Shown here piece after piece: positions 22,164 to 33,512 of a DNA stretch of 64,000 bases. The first letter of the stretch is position 1; every line of letters begins with the position of its first letter. The notes under the pieces were generated by a model. It saw only the letters and a list, made by a program, of their open reading frames with translations, did not search any database and was not told where the DNA came from. The translations under genes and the position numbers were made by a program. The stretch is from Saccharum officinarum (Eukaryota > Streptophyta > Magnoliopsida > Poales > Poaceae), in assembly GCA_020631735.1 (NCBI GenBank), contig CM036199.1, positions 19,075,553 through 19,139,552 on the forward strand, in the 5' to 3' direction.

Positions 22164-22996
22164 GGCAGTGACCGTTCCGGCCCTGTTCCTCGACAGTGTG
22201 GGTGGCCGCCGAGCTCGCTCTACGCCGCAGCTAGAAGAGGAAGCATCGGCTACTGACCTGCAGATCAAGAAACACATCAGATGACAGAATCAGATCAAGA
22301 AAGAAGATGCTAGGGTTAGGGTTAGGGTTTACCTGCGCAACCGGAGCCCGGTGCCGGAGAAGACGATGACCCCCGCAGAGAAGATGACAGACCGTTAGCA
22401 AGGACGGTGAGCGGCTGAGGAGGGATGACACTAACAGGAACACGGACTCACATATCACTAAGAGGGGAAGGGAGAAGGGGAGAGGAAGGAGATCAGGGAG
22501 GAGAAGGGAAAGGCTGGCCGATGGCGGAAGGCAGATCAAGGTCACCAGAGTTGATGAGGTCGGACGCCGAGGAGACGGCGACGCGGCGAAGGCGAGGCGA
22601 AGACGAGAGCGGTGTGGGCACTGCGCGGCGGGTGGAGTCGAATGGATTAGGGTTAGGTGAGGAGAGGGGGCGGCCACGGCGTGTCCCTTATATATATGAA
22701 GGGAGGGGCCGAGTGGGGGGCTGCCGGGCTGGGGGCTGATGATGGGCCAAAATGGCCGTTGGGCTGGCGCCTGGGGGGTAGCCGTTGGGGGGGCTGGCTG
22801 CCTCGGGCCGCTGTCGGGCCTCCCTCCATTTCTCGTGCCGGGCCGTGCTGGCCCACGGGCTTGGGGTCAGCCCAAGCACGGCCTGAGCAGCGGGCCGGGC
22901 CAGCTCGGGCCCGAGTTTCATCGGGTCGTGCCGAGTTCGTGTTGGGCTTTTTTTCGTGCTTCGTGTCGTGCCGTCGTGCCTCGTGCTGCATGGCCA

Positions 22997-23282
22997 AGTA
23001 TACTGCTGAAGGTTGTGACGAGTCACATCAGCTGGCTTGTATGTATATTCATTTCTTCATTGTCCAAATAAAGTAGTTCACATTTGACTAAGTTTTTAGT
23101 AAATAATATTTATATTTATAACTTTAAATTAATTTATTATAAAAATATATTTTATAATTAATCTAACGATATTTATTTGAATTTATAAATGTTTATAGTT
23201 TTTTTATTTATAATTGGTCAAACATAATATACTAAAACATGGTAGTGTGCTAGAATATCATGTCTTACTGGACGGAGAGAGT
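22997..23282. mobile_element. AT-rich segment ending in a Stowaway-type terminus
   Basis: The right part ends ctggacggagagagtac, resembling the gacggagggagta terminus of the complete Stowaway element at 57850-58108, and the AT-rich body (aatttattataaaaatatattttataattaatctaa) is like that element too. The left terminus is not recognisable, so it is taken as a decayed copy. Confidence 0.5.
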
Positions 23283-23396
23283 ACCCTATTACATCTTATT
23301 TGACCATATTTTACTACTTTTGTTTGGGTGTAAGTTCTATAATTAATTGGTGTAATTGATTATTCGTAAATAGAAATGGTTAAAATTAGAACAGTT

Positions 23397-23647
23397 ATCT
23401 GATCATTTTCTGTATGTTTTATTTGGTTCCCCTTTGTAATTTTTCAATTTAGCTTTCATAGAATAATCTGACTATTTTTTTATTTTCTGTATGTTTTATT
23501 TGATTCTCCTTTGATATTTTCCAATTTGGCTTACATAGAATAATCTGACTATTTTTTTCTATATGTTTTATTTGGTCCTCCTATGATATTTTTCCAATTT
23601 TGTTTACATAAAAATAATCTGGCTATTTTTTTGTTTTATTTGGATAG
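23397..23647. repeat. diverged tandem repeat, three full units and one partial (about 69-77 bp)
   Basis: Units begin atctg(a/g) at 23397, 23466, 23543 and 23617, and share tgttttatttgg, ctcctttgatattt, ccaattt and acatagaataatctg. Divergence between units indicates an old minisatellite-like expansion. Confidence 0.75.
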
Positions 23648-23873
23648 TTTTTTTTTTTCATTTGATCTAGATTCTAGGGTCATGATAATCAAGTGTTGCA
23701 TGCACAGGAATCACTAGATTTTTCATTTGTTGCCAATCGGGTGTTTTTTTTACAGCATTACCAATCGGGTGTTGGTGCGTCTCCAATCACTCGAGGGTCA
23801 CGCCCCCCCTCCCCCCCCCCAAAAAAAACACATGACGCAGGGGTAGACACACCCTTGATATATATATATATAG

Positions 23874-24108
23874 CCATGTTTAGTTGCCAAAATATTTCAA
23901 GATTTTCAGTCACATCGAATGTTTGGATACATGCATGGAGCATTAAATATAGATGAAAGAAAAAACTAATTACACAGTTTGATAGAAAACCACGAGACGA
24001 ATCTTTTGAGCCTAATTAGTCCATGATTAGATACTAATTGATAAATACAAACGAAAGTGCTACAGTAACGAAATCCAAAATATTTCGCGAATTAAACACA
24101 CCCTTGGG
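23874..24108. mobile_element. MITE copy 1 upstream of the P450 gene
   Basis: Contains catgtttagttgcc at the left, the family phrases ctaattacacagttt, gagacgaatcttttgagcctaattagtcc and ctacagta, and cgaattaaacacaccc at the right. The next segment is a related copy. Confidence 0.6.
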
Positions 24109-24112
24109 CCTT

Positions 24113-24349
24113 GTTCACTTCCCCATCCCAACCCAAAATATTTTCTCTTCCACCCATCACATCAAATCTTTCGACGCATGCATGAAGCATTAAATGTAGA
24201 TAAAAAAGATAACTAATTACATAGTTTGTCTGTAAATGTCGGGACAAATCTTTTGAGCCTAGTTAGTCCATGATTGGACAAATTTTGCCAAATAACAACG
24301 AAAAATACTACAGTAACTTTTTAGCTACTTTTCGCGAAGTGAACACACC
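24113..24349. mobile_element. MITE copy 2 upstream of the P450 gene
   Basis: Starts gggccttgttcacttcccc and ends cgcgaagtgaacacaccc, with the same internal phrases (aactaattacatagttt, aatcttttgagcctagttagtcc, tactacagtaa). It lies 4 bp from copy 1 and about 260 bp upstream of the P450 start codon. Confidence 0.65.
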
Positions 24350-24546
24350 CTCGATTCTTCAAAGAACCATTAGATAGACAGACACAAAAATCCCAGGCTT
24401 TGTTTGGTCCTACTATTATTTGCTGACCCTTCATGCTGGACAAAACAGCATTCTCGACGGCAGACGGCGGCTAAGGGATAACACTAGTAGTAGTCAACAA
24501 CCTGGACAAAAACAGCTCTCGCTTGGCAAAGTCTCCATATATAGTC

Positions 24547-24554
24547 TATAAATA
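24547..24554 (+). promoter_or_regulatory. TATA box of the first P450 gene
   Basis: TATAAATA lies 66 bp before the ATG at 24613, a spacing that leaves a short leader. The in-frame ATG at 24523 would lie upstream of this box, which supports 24613 as the start codon. Confidence 0.7.
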
Positions 24555-24612
24555 TACTGTTACTGCTCATCCACATAACAGCAGTCACTCAGTCAGCACT
24601 CAGCAGGTGTCC

Positions 24613-26273
24613 ATGGAGACTCTCCACGCTCACGATGAGCTGTTCTCATGCGTCGTCCTCGTCCTCATTACCACCATTACCATTCTCTACTTGAAGCAAC
24701 TGTTGCTTGCAGCGTTCAAGAGACGCGCCGGCTCGCCTTCTTTCCCATGTCCAAGAGGCCTCCCGCTCATCGGCAACCTCCACCAGCTGGGCACGGCCCC
24801 GCATGACTCCCTCGCCGCGCTCGCCGCCAAGCACGCGGCGCCGCTCATGCTGCTCCGACTGGGCTCGGTGCCCACGCTCGTCGTCTCCACCGCCGACGCG
24901 CTGCGCGCCGTGTTCCAGCCCAACGACCGGGCGATGTCGGGTCGCCCGGCACTGTACGCGGCCACCCGGATCACCTACGGCCTGCAGGACATCGTGTTCT
25001 CGCCCCCGGACGGCGCGTTCTGGCGCGCCGCGCGCCGCGCGTCCCTGTCGGAGCTCCTGAGCGCCCCGCGCGTGCGCAGTTTCCGCGACGTCCGAGAGGG
25101 CGAGGCCGCCGCGCTCGTCGCCGCCATAACGGACATGTCCGGAAGTGGCTCTCCTGTGAACTTGAGCGAAGAGCTTATGGCGACGAGCAACAAGATCCTG
25201 CGGCGTGTGGCGTTCGGCGACGGCGGCGGGGAAGAGAGCATCGAGGCCGGCAAGGTGCTCGACGAGACACAGAAGCTTCTAGGCGGTTTCTTTGTGGCCG
25301 ATTACATGCCGTGGCTGGGGTGGCTGGACGCGCTCCGGGGCCTCCGGAGGCGGCTGGAGCGGAACTTCCACGAGCTCGACGCGTTCTACGAGAAGGTCAT
25401 CGACGACCACCTCAGCAAGCGCGGCGCCGGTGCCTCCAAGGGCGAGGACTTGGTGGACGTGCTCCTTCGCCTGCACGGCGATCCGGCTTACCAGAGCACG
25501 TTCAACAGCCGTGACCAGATCAAAGGCATCCTTACGGTACGCTTCAATCTTGAATTCTTGATACGCGCTTGCATGTTACATTTCACAAGTTTCTTGATCG
25601 ATTAGCCGACGGTTCGATTTCTGAACAACGGGAGCCATTCATGTGTGTATTTCAGGACATGTTCATTTCCGGGACAGACACGTCGGCAGCGACGGCGGAG
25701 TGGACGATGACAGAGCTAGTAAGGCACCCAGACATCCTCGCCAAGGTGCAGAAGGAGGTGCGTGGCGCCGTGGTTGGCAAAGACATAGTCCAGGAATCTG
25801 ACCTCCCGCGGCTCAAGTACCTGAAGCAAGTCATTAGGGAGTCGATGCGGGTGCACCCGCCGGTGCCGCTGCTGGTGCCCCGGGAAACCATCGAGCCCTG
25901 CACGGTGTACGGCTGCGAGATACCAGCCAGGACGCGGGTGTTCGTGAACGCCAAGGCCATCGGGCAGGACCCCGACGCCTGGGGGCCGGACGCGGCGCGG
26001 TTCGTGCCGGAGCGGCACGAGGAGATCGCGGACCTCAGCGACCACAAGCCGTGGCACGACAGCTTCTCGCTGGTGCCGTTCGGGGTCGGCCGGAGGAGCT
26101 GCCCCGGCGTGCACTTCGCCACCTCCGTGGTCGAGCTGCTGCTGGCTAACCTGCTTTTCTGCTTTGACTGGCGCGCTCCGCATGGCGAGGTTGATCTGGA
26201 GCAGGAGACCGGGCTGACCGTGCACAGGAAGAATCCTCTCGTGCTCGTAGCTGAAAGGAGAGGCGTGCTGTGA
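24613..26273 (+). CDS. CYP71-type cytochrome P450 (two exons, 513 residues)
   Basis: Exons are 24613-25536 and 25656-26273, with a phase-0 GT/AG intron of 119 bp at the place usual for A-type plant P450s (after KGILT, before DMFISG). The protein opens with an N-terminal membrane anchor (FSCVVLVLITTITILYL), then the proline-rich hinge FPCPRGLPLIGNLHQLG, the I-helix oxygen-binding motif SGTDTSA (about 313-319), the ExxR motif ESMR (370-373), FVPER in place of the PERF motif, and the heme loop FGVGRRSCPG with the iron-ligand cysteine near 457. Such enzymes sit in the ER membrane and hydroxylate small specialised metabolites with NADPH-P450 reductase. The family is clear; the substrate cannot be told from sequence. 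All catalytic motifs are present and the frame is intact. A close paralogue lies at 49526-51137. Confidence 0.93.
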
Positions 26274-26373
26274 AGCCATGAGCTCGCAAATCGCAAGTCG
26301 CAACTGGCTCGTAAGACGGACGTTTCGTGAACATGAATTCCGTTGCTAGCTTTATTTCATGGGACTGACTAGC
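26274..26373. other. 3' flank of the first P450 gene
   Basis: The short 3' untranslated region is followed within 100 bp by the inverted repeat at 26374. No clear polyadenylation signal can be chosen. Confidence 0.4.
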
Positions 26374-26621
26374 TATCTGTGGACAGATTTTTGTTGTTAA
26401 AATCTGTCAGATTTTTGTCCAATGAATAGATGACAACTCACCCAAAAAAAACTGACAGATAAAACATTGAGAAATCTGTCAACTAAAACATAAATAGATC
26501 AACATCCCATAACGGGTTCCTAAACCCAACATCCATTAACAGCAAAAAAAAATGCGTTATTTTGATTTATGGTACACACGTAGCTGGTTCACTATACACG
26601 CCTCCCTGTCCTCACTGCTCA

Positions 26622-27730
26622 CTTGCTGTTCTTGCTCTCCAGCAGCCGCTTCCGCTCGATGAAGATCGGGACCACGATCTGGATCATGTTCTTCTTCGCG
26701 ACCTAGGTCACCGCCCTCCCTTTGGCCACCAGGAGCACGCTGACCGTTCCTCTGTCCTCGCCACCTTCCTCGTCCATCTCAGAATTCTCTGACAAGATGT
26801 TGGGGTGGATGCGCATCTCCTTGCAAGCCAGTATCTGCAGAGCATCCTGTTGATAAAAAAACTAAATCATCACAACTATGGAAAAATGGCAGCATAGAAA
26901 CCATTTAGCTCTCCTAATCATTTAACACACTAAGCATGTAACATAATAAGCATGAATAAAAAACTCAGGCTGCATGCGCACATGGCAGGTCAGTCAAGTG
27001 GCAATCAGACTATAAGCACTCATCGATGTTAATGGCTGTATCTACTATCTAGGTACTGGATATCCAAGATACTTTTCTTAGTTCATAATGACAGGAAACC
27101 ATCTGGGATCTAAAGATATTGATCCCCACCTGAAGTCCCTTCCACCAGCATCATCAACACTGAGCAAGCCATCGCAAACAACTGCCAAGATCTCAGCACA
27201 TAACTTGGACGACGTGGCTAAAAGGTGCTCTGGTGCCATTTGTTTCAGCAAAGAGACATAAATGTGCATTCGTTTTGATCTCGATCGTTCGTCAGTGCTA
27301 CTGCAGAAAAAAATGAGAGTGATAAAATTAAGCTAGCAATGAAGCATCTTCCTTGCAAGGGCTAAGGAGATCAGTTTGAGCTGTTTTACCGAATTGCAAA
27401 AGGCGCAGGTCTTCTGTCTGAACATCCCTGAGACTGAGTCGCTATAGCCTATAGACACTATGTCCAGTGCAATCGTTTAGAACGTATATAGCTTCGATAA
27501 AACTATTATATGCAAAGAGTGGCACTTTAGCTACAAAATATAAGCAGATGCTAATCAGTGACTTGATACATGTTAGTCAGTGGCTTAAAACAAGAAAATT
27601 TTAGTACAAAATAAATACCTTTTTAGATGTTTTCAAAAAGGTAGTCAGCCAAATGCCTAATCTTCTCTGACTCATCAACTAAAGATGGCATAAACCGAAA
27701 GGGAACCCCTCTCCACTTTACATAGTCCCT
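26622..27730 (-). pseudogene. condensin II subunit CAP-D3-like gene fragment (three exons, broken)
   Basis: Three exon-like blocks read on the minus strand. Block 27730-27619 encodes RDYVKWRGVPFRFMPSLVDE with SEKIRHLADYLF, then an in-frame TAA before its GT donor. Block 27300-27130 encodes MHIYVSLLKQMAPEHLLATS with SKLCAEILAVVCDGLLSVDD. Block 26846-26622 encodes DALQILACKEMRIHPNILSE, then VAKGRAVT, an in-frame TAG, and VPIFIERKRLLESKNS. The order and wording recall plant condensin-2 subunit D3, a HEAT-repeat protein of mitotic chromosomes. The nonsense codons and a frame mismatch at the last junction indicate a pseudogene. The assignment rests on remembered family resemblance and needs a protein search. 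Confidence 0.6.
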
Positions 27731-28600
27731 CTGGACAAAAATAGCAGTCTCATTAATCATGACCCAATATACAAAACAAAGCATTACAGAAGTGATTAAC
27801 ACCTATAGCAACTTAGAGAGTAGGATAAAATGTTTGTCTCCGTACTACTTCACAAGGATCACATAGTGATTTTGTTATATTTTGACATATAACTGCGGAA
27901 ATATCATAAAACGAGAGATCAGTAAACACACACAAAGCTAGTAAACACGTGTACACAGAAACAAAAAAAAGTAAAACAAACAACTCAACTAAGTTCACAA
28001 AAAAGCAATGTTCAAACTTAAACATAAAAACAATGCGAATCTACACAACACACAGAAGTCATCAGCTGCCCGAACCTCAGAGTGCAGCAGCTCCAACAAC
28101 AAAAACAAAAAAAACAGCAGCAGCAATGGCAGCTCCAGCAGCAGAAACAAAAGCAGCAGCAGCAGGTCCAACAAACAGCTCAAAACCAACCTTGAGAAAA
28201 TAAAAAACAAAGACACACAATCACACTCGCACACAGACCCCAAACCTAGCATACAAATGCACAAACAACTAAACTAAAAAAAAAAAAAAAAGGCCCACAA
28301 AAACAAACACACACAGACGCCCACACACATACAAAGAGACGCCCACATAAATACACACAAAGAGACACACATACAAACACCCACACACAGAGAGAGACAC
28401 ACACGCCTAAAAACACACAGCCGCGCACGCTGACACACACACACAAGCACCTGATAAAACACACAGACCACGACACACACATACACACTCAATAAAAGTA
28501 ACTTTAAAAAAATAAAAACCAGAAAAAAAACAAAACAAACAACAAAAACAACTTTGAAACAATAAAAACCAGTAAAAACAAAAAAAATGGTCACTGCAGC
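27731..28600. repeat. low-complexity block with strong A+C strand bias
   Basis: From about 27950 to 28600 the plus strand is almost devoid of G and T runs: acaaaaacaaa, cagcagcagcaa and acacacac tracts follow one another (AAC-, CAG- and CA-type microsatellites). Frames on either strand here are compositional. Confidence 0.8.
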
Positions 28601-31076
28601 GGTATGCTGAGATCTCACCAGAATCATCACTCTCCATTTCAGAAGTGGATAAGTCTCCATCGTATTCCTCTATGGCATCTCCCTCGCCTTCGCAGGCAGT
28701 AGAGAGTGTTGCATCTCAAGTGCATCGAGCAAGTCCATTGACTACTCAGCCCTCAACATTGCATGAAAGCATCCATTACTGTCTGTATAAACATATAATA
28801 CCCCTATAAATTTTAAACAGAGGAAACAAATATGTGAAAATCTCAAGCTGTGTCGTGATGTGTTACCATTCCTGGTAAGCGAAACTGGGTTTTAATAAAG
28901 AATCCAAAAAAGATTTAATGAAACTTGCAAAGGACACGTACCACACGTTAGATAAGATGATCTCACAACTGCAAGAGGTATCTCAGCATACTGACTGTCA
29001 GCTGGCACAATCTGGATATGATACAGTAGCTATGACCTGCATAAAAAGAGTAGTTGTGAAATCTGGCATGACAGTTTGAGAATGATATGAGACATTCAAA
29101 TGGCAGAACACATGCATAACACTGCAGATACCTTTCAACAAGATCTGAAAAAATAATACACGCCACATTCATAGAGAAATCATAGCTAGATCAACTCACA
29201 TGTGTCACCAAACAGTGCAGAACTAATACAAAAAAATTGCTAAAATCACCACATCGACCATCAATTTACATGGGATGCAAGCCAGATCTCATCATCAAAA
29301 ATACAACACTAGGAGCTAGTCATGAGACCCACAAGTTCACAGTACAAGTACTCACATTCAGACAAATACTCTCTTTCCGGTGCTAATCATAGGTGTGGAA
29401 AAACAATGCTAAAGTTCAGTGTGCAAATGTGTTTACAACCAACTCACCTACTACTGCGAGTAGATATACATATCTCTAGAAACTAGCTAGAAAGGTGAAA
29501 TTGGTTAGATAGATTTATTAACTGTCATTTGTAGTGCTCACATTTATTCGTGGTCAAATTTATAGTTAAAAAATAACTCAGAAACTAATAATTACTACCA
29601 CAAAGGCATTGATAGAAAAAATAAAAAAATGACTCACAATTTCAATTTATGTCAACAGTGAACAACAAGCTAAGAAACAAAGTCTGAAGAATCTGGAGTG
29701 TCAGATATATTTTCACATCTCACGGCTAACAAGCAGACAAGGCAAACAACTGAAACCACAAAATACAAGTTCAGATATACGAATAACAAGCTAACAATTA
29801 GCAGGTTTCTATTTTCAGTTAAGCACTATCGTAAATCTGAATTTAGTTAATATACTGCACATCCAGGTTATCTTGTAATGATCAATAATATCCTCTATCT
29901 ACTAAACTCAGAGAAGTCAAAGAGAAGCAACACGTATCCTGAAAATAGAACTAGATCTTCATTAATATATTACACTATTATCTTCTACAAGCTAGGGGAA
30001 TCAGACCTAAATAAACCTTGAAAAGCTTACAATGCCGAAAGACAAACTAACTTGTCCACACATTTAAGTTACATGACAGCTAACAAATGGTATTTACCAA
30101 CTGTTCTAACATAACATATGCATCAATTCAGAATATTCAGAAATAGAAAACAACCTAAAAGTTGAGCTGGCCAGGACTGCTCAGAGCTGCAGCATACCGT
30201 CACAACACTCAAAATCAAACAGAAAACTAGCTTACTCAGATATTGGAATTCATCAACATTCAACAGACTAAAATTGTTATATTTCCTCCAAATGTAGCTA
30301 GCGTTCAGTTCTGCTACTGAATTGCTAAAATGAATATGAAAAGTCAAAAAAACACAACATGTGAATGAAAAAAATGGGTTGAACAGGGGCAAACTTATCA
30401 CTTCAATAAAAGATCAGATATAGATTAAGTCACTCTTTCAGTTACATTGGATAGCAGTGTCTCTATATCAAAACATTACCTATCAAAACATGCATCTGAA
30501 AAAACTAGCAAAACACACCTGCAGTTATGTTAGATGAAATAAGATGACGACATAAAACTAGTTGTGGTGCACGGTACCATTGTTGACATGGATATAATTT
30601 GCATTAACTGGACTATTTTTATCTACCAATCAGAGTATGCTGAGAGCCCCAAAATCAGAGGACCAGACCAGTAGAAACTTACTTATTCAAAATTATATAT
30701 AATGTTATTCATTCAGCATAGCAATCAGAACTGAAAATTGATGTGCTAGTATTCAAAAACTAGCTCAAGAGCTGCATTAACATAGGCTCATAGTGTTACA
30801 AACATAAATATTCCTAAAAGATTTAAGAAGGAACAAACATTTACAAAGATGAATTTGACACCTACAACTTATATCGAAATAGAACACAAGACAACTTATA
30901 TCATGTGGTCTCCAGTATGAGCACAAAAATCAGAGCACAAAATCGCAGTTGTATCAGTCTTCCGATGTCTGAACCTGTAGATGACCACACCAAGCATAGC
31001 ATTAGATGAAACAAACTAGCAGTAGCAGACATCAAATAATAAGCTACTCATTAGAAAACACGAGTTGTGAATGAAA
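28601..31076. other. 2.5 kb without recognised genes
   Basis: AT-rich sequence, intron- or intergenic-like, with only short non-homologous frames. A minus-strand stretch near 28620-28740 has short open frames and coding-like composition but no recognisable motif. Confidence 0.4.
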
Positions 31077-31317
31077 GGTAGGCATGACAGTAGGACATAC
31101 ACAGCAAGCATCAGATTGAAAAAAAATCGTTGAGAGAGAAGCAAAGAAGTGCTCCATAATTCAGTGTTCAGTGCTCACAGTCATCATAGCACAAAAGCGG
31201 TAGGCATGACAGTAGGACATACACAGCAAGCATCAGATTGAAAAAAATCGTTGAGAGAAGCAGAGAAGTGCTCCATAATTTAGTGTTCAGTGCTCACAGT
31301 CATCATAGCATAAAAGC
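31077..31317. repeat. 122-bp tandem duplication
   Basis: ggtaggcatgacagtaggac starts at 31077 and again at 31199. The two copies share the rest through gtgctcacagtcatcatagca with only a few differences and short indels. Confidence 0.9.
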
Positions 31318-31552
31318 AATACAGAGAAGAGCAAAATACGTGCCGAACATGAGAATGGATGCATGAGACGACAGAAACAAAGAGGAGGTCGGCTGCCCCC
31401 TCCCCCGGCCCTAGCACCAGTGCCCTAGGTGCGTCCCATCCACTGTCCTTGGTCGCAACTGATAGGCGACGGACAAAGCAAGAGAGCTTGCAGCCGCATC
31501 GCTGCTCCTGGCCCCCGCGCCCCCGCCCCGTGGTCGGCTGGCCACCCTGGTG
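31318..31552. other. GC-rich segment left of SIRE-2
   Basis: The sequence is continuous with 41737-42200 once SIRE-2 is removed. GC-rich with C-runs, it resembles a grass gene 5' end. A GTAAGTG-like donor on the minus strand near 41890 could mark a 5' leader exon, but no product is recognised. Confidence 0.35.
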
Positions 31553-33452
31553 TGAAAGCCCAAGTTTGGTTTTGGTAATTAATGACATCAAGTTGCTAAT
31601 GCTATGTGTTAAGTGTTTTGAGTTAGGCATAAGCAACACATGTGATGAAGGTGTATGTGGCAAGGAGAGGTGGCCACAAGATCACAAAGAGATGGAGCAT
31701 GGACATGTAATGATGATCATGGTGGAGATGCACATGAAATGAAGGACATGATGATCAAGTGAAAGAGAAGGATCTAAGAGCGCAAGGCAAAGGTATAACC
31801 ATAGGGTTTTCCTTTTGCCGGTCTAAGATGAGTAGAGAAGTGATTGACCGGGTTTAGGATACATAGCCGACTATCAAGAGGGGCAATCATAGTTAGCTCG
31901 GGAATCAAGTGCCACTAGATCATTGTCTTGAGCATATGCATTAGGATCTAGTAAAGAGCTAACATAACACCTTGGAAAATGATTGTGAAATGCTAACACA
32001 CGTGCACATGGTGGTGTACACTTGGTGGTGTTAGCACATTTGTGAAGGCGGTGGAGTTTAAGCGGTAGAGAGGGGTTTGGGTTCCTCTCTCGGCGCTTTT
32101 TGGAGAAGTGAAATGCCTATTTCCTACTGCGCCGGAAGTCGGAAAAGAAACGGAGGCGAACGGAGGTCACTGTGGTGACCGGACGCTGCACCGGACGCGG
32201 TCACGGCTTGACCAGCGCGTCCGATCAGTTCAATCCGGTCAGCGCGCCTAGGGTTGATGATCGGACGCTGGTCTGGCCTGACCAGCGCGTCCGGTCAGTT
32301 CACCGATGCGCAAAAGCAGAGCGTGCGACCGGCGCGTCCGGTCCTTCACGGGACCGACGCGTCCGGTCAGGCGTCTAGAGGGGCAGAGAGCAGCGAAGTG
32401 ATGATCGGACGCGAGGCGCGTCCGGTCATGTACGATCAGACGCGTTCGGTCGTTGAGGGAGCTTACTGGACTCAAACCGGACGCTGGCACTGTCACGTCC
32501 GGTCATTCGCTAGGGCGCGTCCGGTCGTTGCTTCGCGGGCTCACGGTGCTGAGCGATCGGCGCGTCCGGTTAGTTGACCAGCGTGTCCGGTCATCCCGAT
32601 TTGAACTGCGTCGTCCGGTAACGGCTAGCTGTGTACCCCTTCGTTATAAATAGACGTTGGCCGGGGTTTGAGGGTAACTCTTGCACATTTTTGAGACCTA
32701 GAGACATCCTTTGAGCTAGAGAACAACCCCTCCACTCATCTCTTTGCATAGTTGCACATCTTGAGTGAGATTGAGTGAGATTCAAGTGCATTGCTTGAGA
32801 GTTGCATTCTAGAGGCACTTGATCTTCGAGTTGCTGCGGATTTCTTGTTACTCTTCCGTGTTTCCCGACACGGTAGACGGCTTGGAGCAGCGGAGGTGAT
32901 TGAGCTCACAATTGGAGATTGTTGGAGCCTTCACCAAGTGTTGTAAGGGGTTCTTGATCCTTTCCCGTGGGAGTTCGCAAATTGGATACTCTAGTGGAGC
33001 TCGTGGCTTGGAGGATCCCCATCTTGTGTGCGATTGTGCGGCGTCCGCCGAGGGCTCGACTCTTGATAGTCGATTAGCTCGTGAATCGACAAGTGGGTGT
33101 ATCGCCACAACGGGGAGTAGCTTGCCGGGAAGCAAGTGAACCTCGGGATAAATTCTTGTGTCATTCTCTTCCCGAGGACTTCTCTTGTGTGTTTGATTGA
33201 TTGGTATTTCTCATCTCTTCATGGCGGTATAATCACTCAAAGCTCTTCTCTCGTATTACTTCTTGTTTCTAGCTTGTAGTTGTTGTTGTGTTTAGTGAAT
33301 AGCTTTGTTATAGACTTGTGTAGGTGGCTTGCTTAAATAGTTAGAGCTAGTGCTTTCGCTTCGCCACCTTTCGTACTAACGTGTGGTTAAGTAATTCTTG
33401 TAGAAGTTTTAATTAGGCTATTCACCCCCCTCTAGCCTATTTGGACCTTTCA
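31553..33452 (+). repeat. SIRE-2 5' LTR
   Basis: TGAAAGCCCAAGTTTGG at the left and TTGGACCTTTCA at the right. U3 array 32177-32620, TAACGGCTA at 32619-32627, TATAAATA at 32645-32652. Compared with the 3' LTR it lacks a roughly 30-bp block near 32091 and has about 23 extra bases near 32428. Confidence 0.94.
32177..32620 (+). promoter_or_regulatory. U3 array of GACCGGAC/GTCCGGTC half-sites, SIRE-2 5' LTR
   Basis: Direct and inverted copies such as gaccggacgctg, gaccagcgcgtccggtc and ggaccgacgcgtccggtca fill this segment. It is followed by TAACGGCTA and TATAAATA (32645-32652). The core just downstream of TATA (gacgttggccgg) is close to that of SIRE-1 (ctcgttggccgg) although the LTRs are otherwise diverged. 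Confidence 0.7.
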
Positions 33453-33454
33453 AG

Positions 33455-33466
33455 TGGTATCGGAGC
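33455..33466 (+). other. SIRE-2 primer-binding site
   Basis: TGGTATCGGAGC lies two bases after the 5' LTR, matching the initiator-methionine tRNA-type site of plant copia elements with one difference from TGGTATCAGAGC. Confidence 0.82.
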
Positions 33467-33512
33467 CGAGGCACCGTTTATTTGAGGCTTAACAACCTAC
33501 GGTGAAAAAGAA

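Larger units (their letters stand above)
8723..22988 (-). mobile_element. decayed autonomous-type hAT transposon split by a copia element
   Basis: Both ends are made of ggcccg/cgtgcc-rich sequence (8723-8935 and about 22840-22988) typical of grass hAT termini, though the outermost inverted repeat match is weak. Candidate 8-bp target copies are TATGGCCA (8715-8722) and CATGGCCA (22989-22996), one mismatch. The transposase is on the minus strand in two pieces (21530-22163 and 9416-11026). Without the SIRE-1 insertion (11027-21524 plus its 5-bp duplication) the element is about 3.76 kb, a normal hAT size. Confidence 0.75.

Noticed and set aside
22312..22327. agggttagggttagggttt as an interstitial telomere repeat
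   Set aside because: Only about two and a half units; more likely a telo-box-like motif or chance.
22225..23076. Several overlapping GC-rich frames on both strands near the hAT right end
   Set aside because: They arise from ggcccg/cgtgcc-rich hAT terminal DNA and show no domain or coding-like amino acid pattern.
24523..24612. Upstream in-frame ATG extending the first P450 by 30 residues
   Set aside because: It lies before the TATA box, and the extension has no counterpart in the paralogue, whose METL start matches 24613.
28246..28660. Cys/Val-rich frames resembling membrane proteins
   Set aside because: Translation of CA/AAC microsatellite DNA; composition only.
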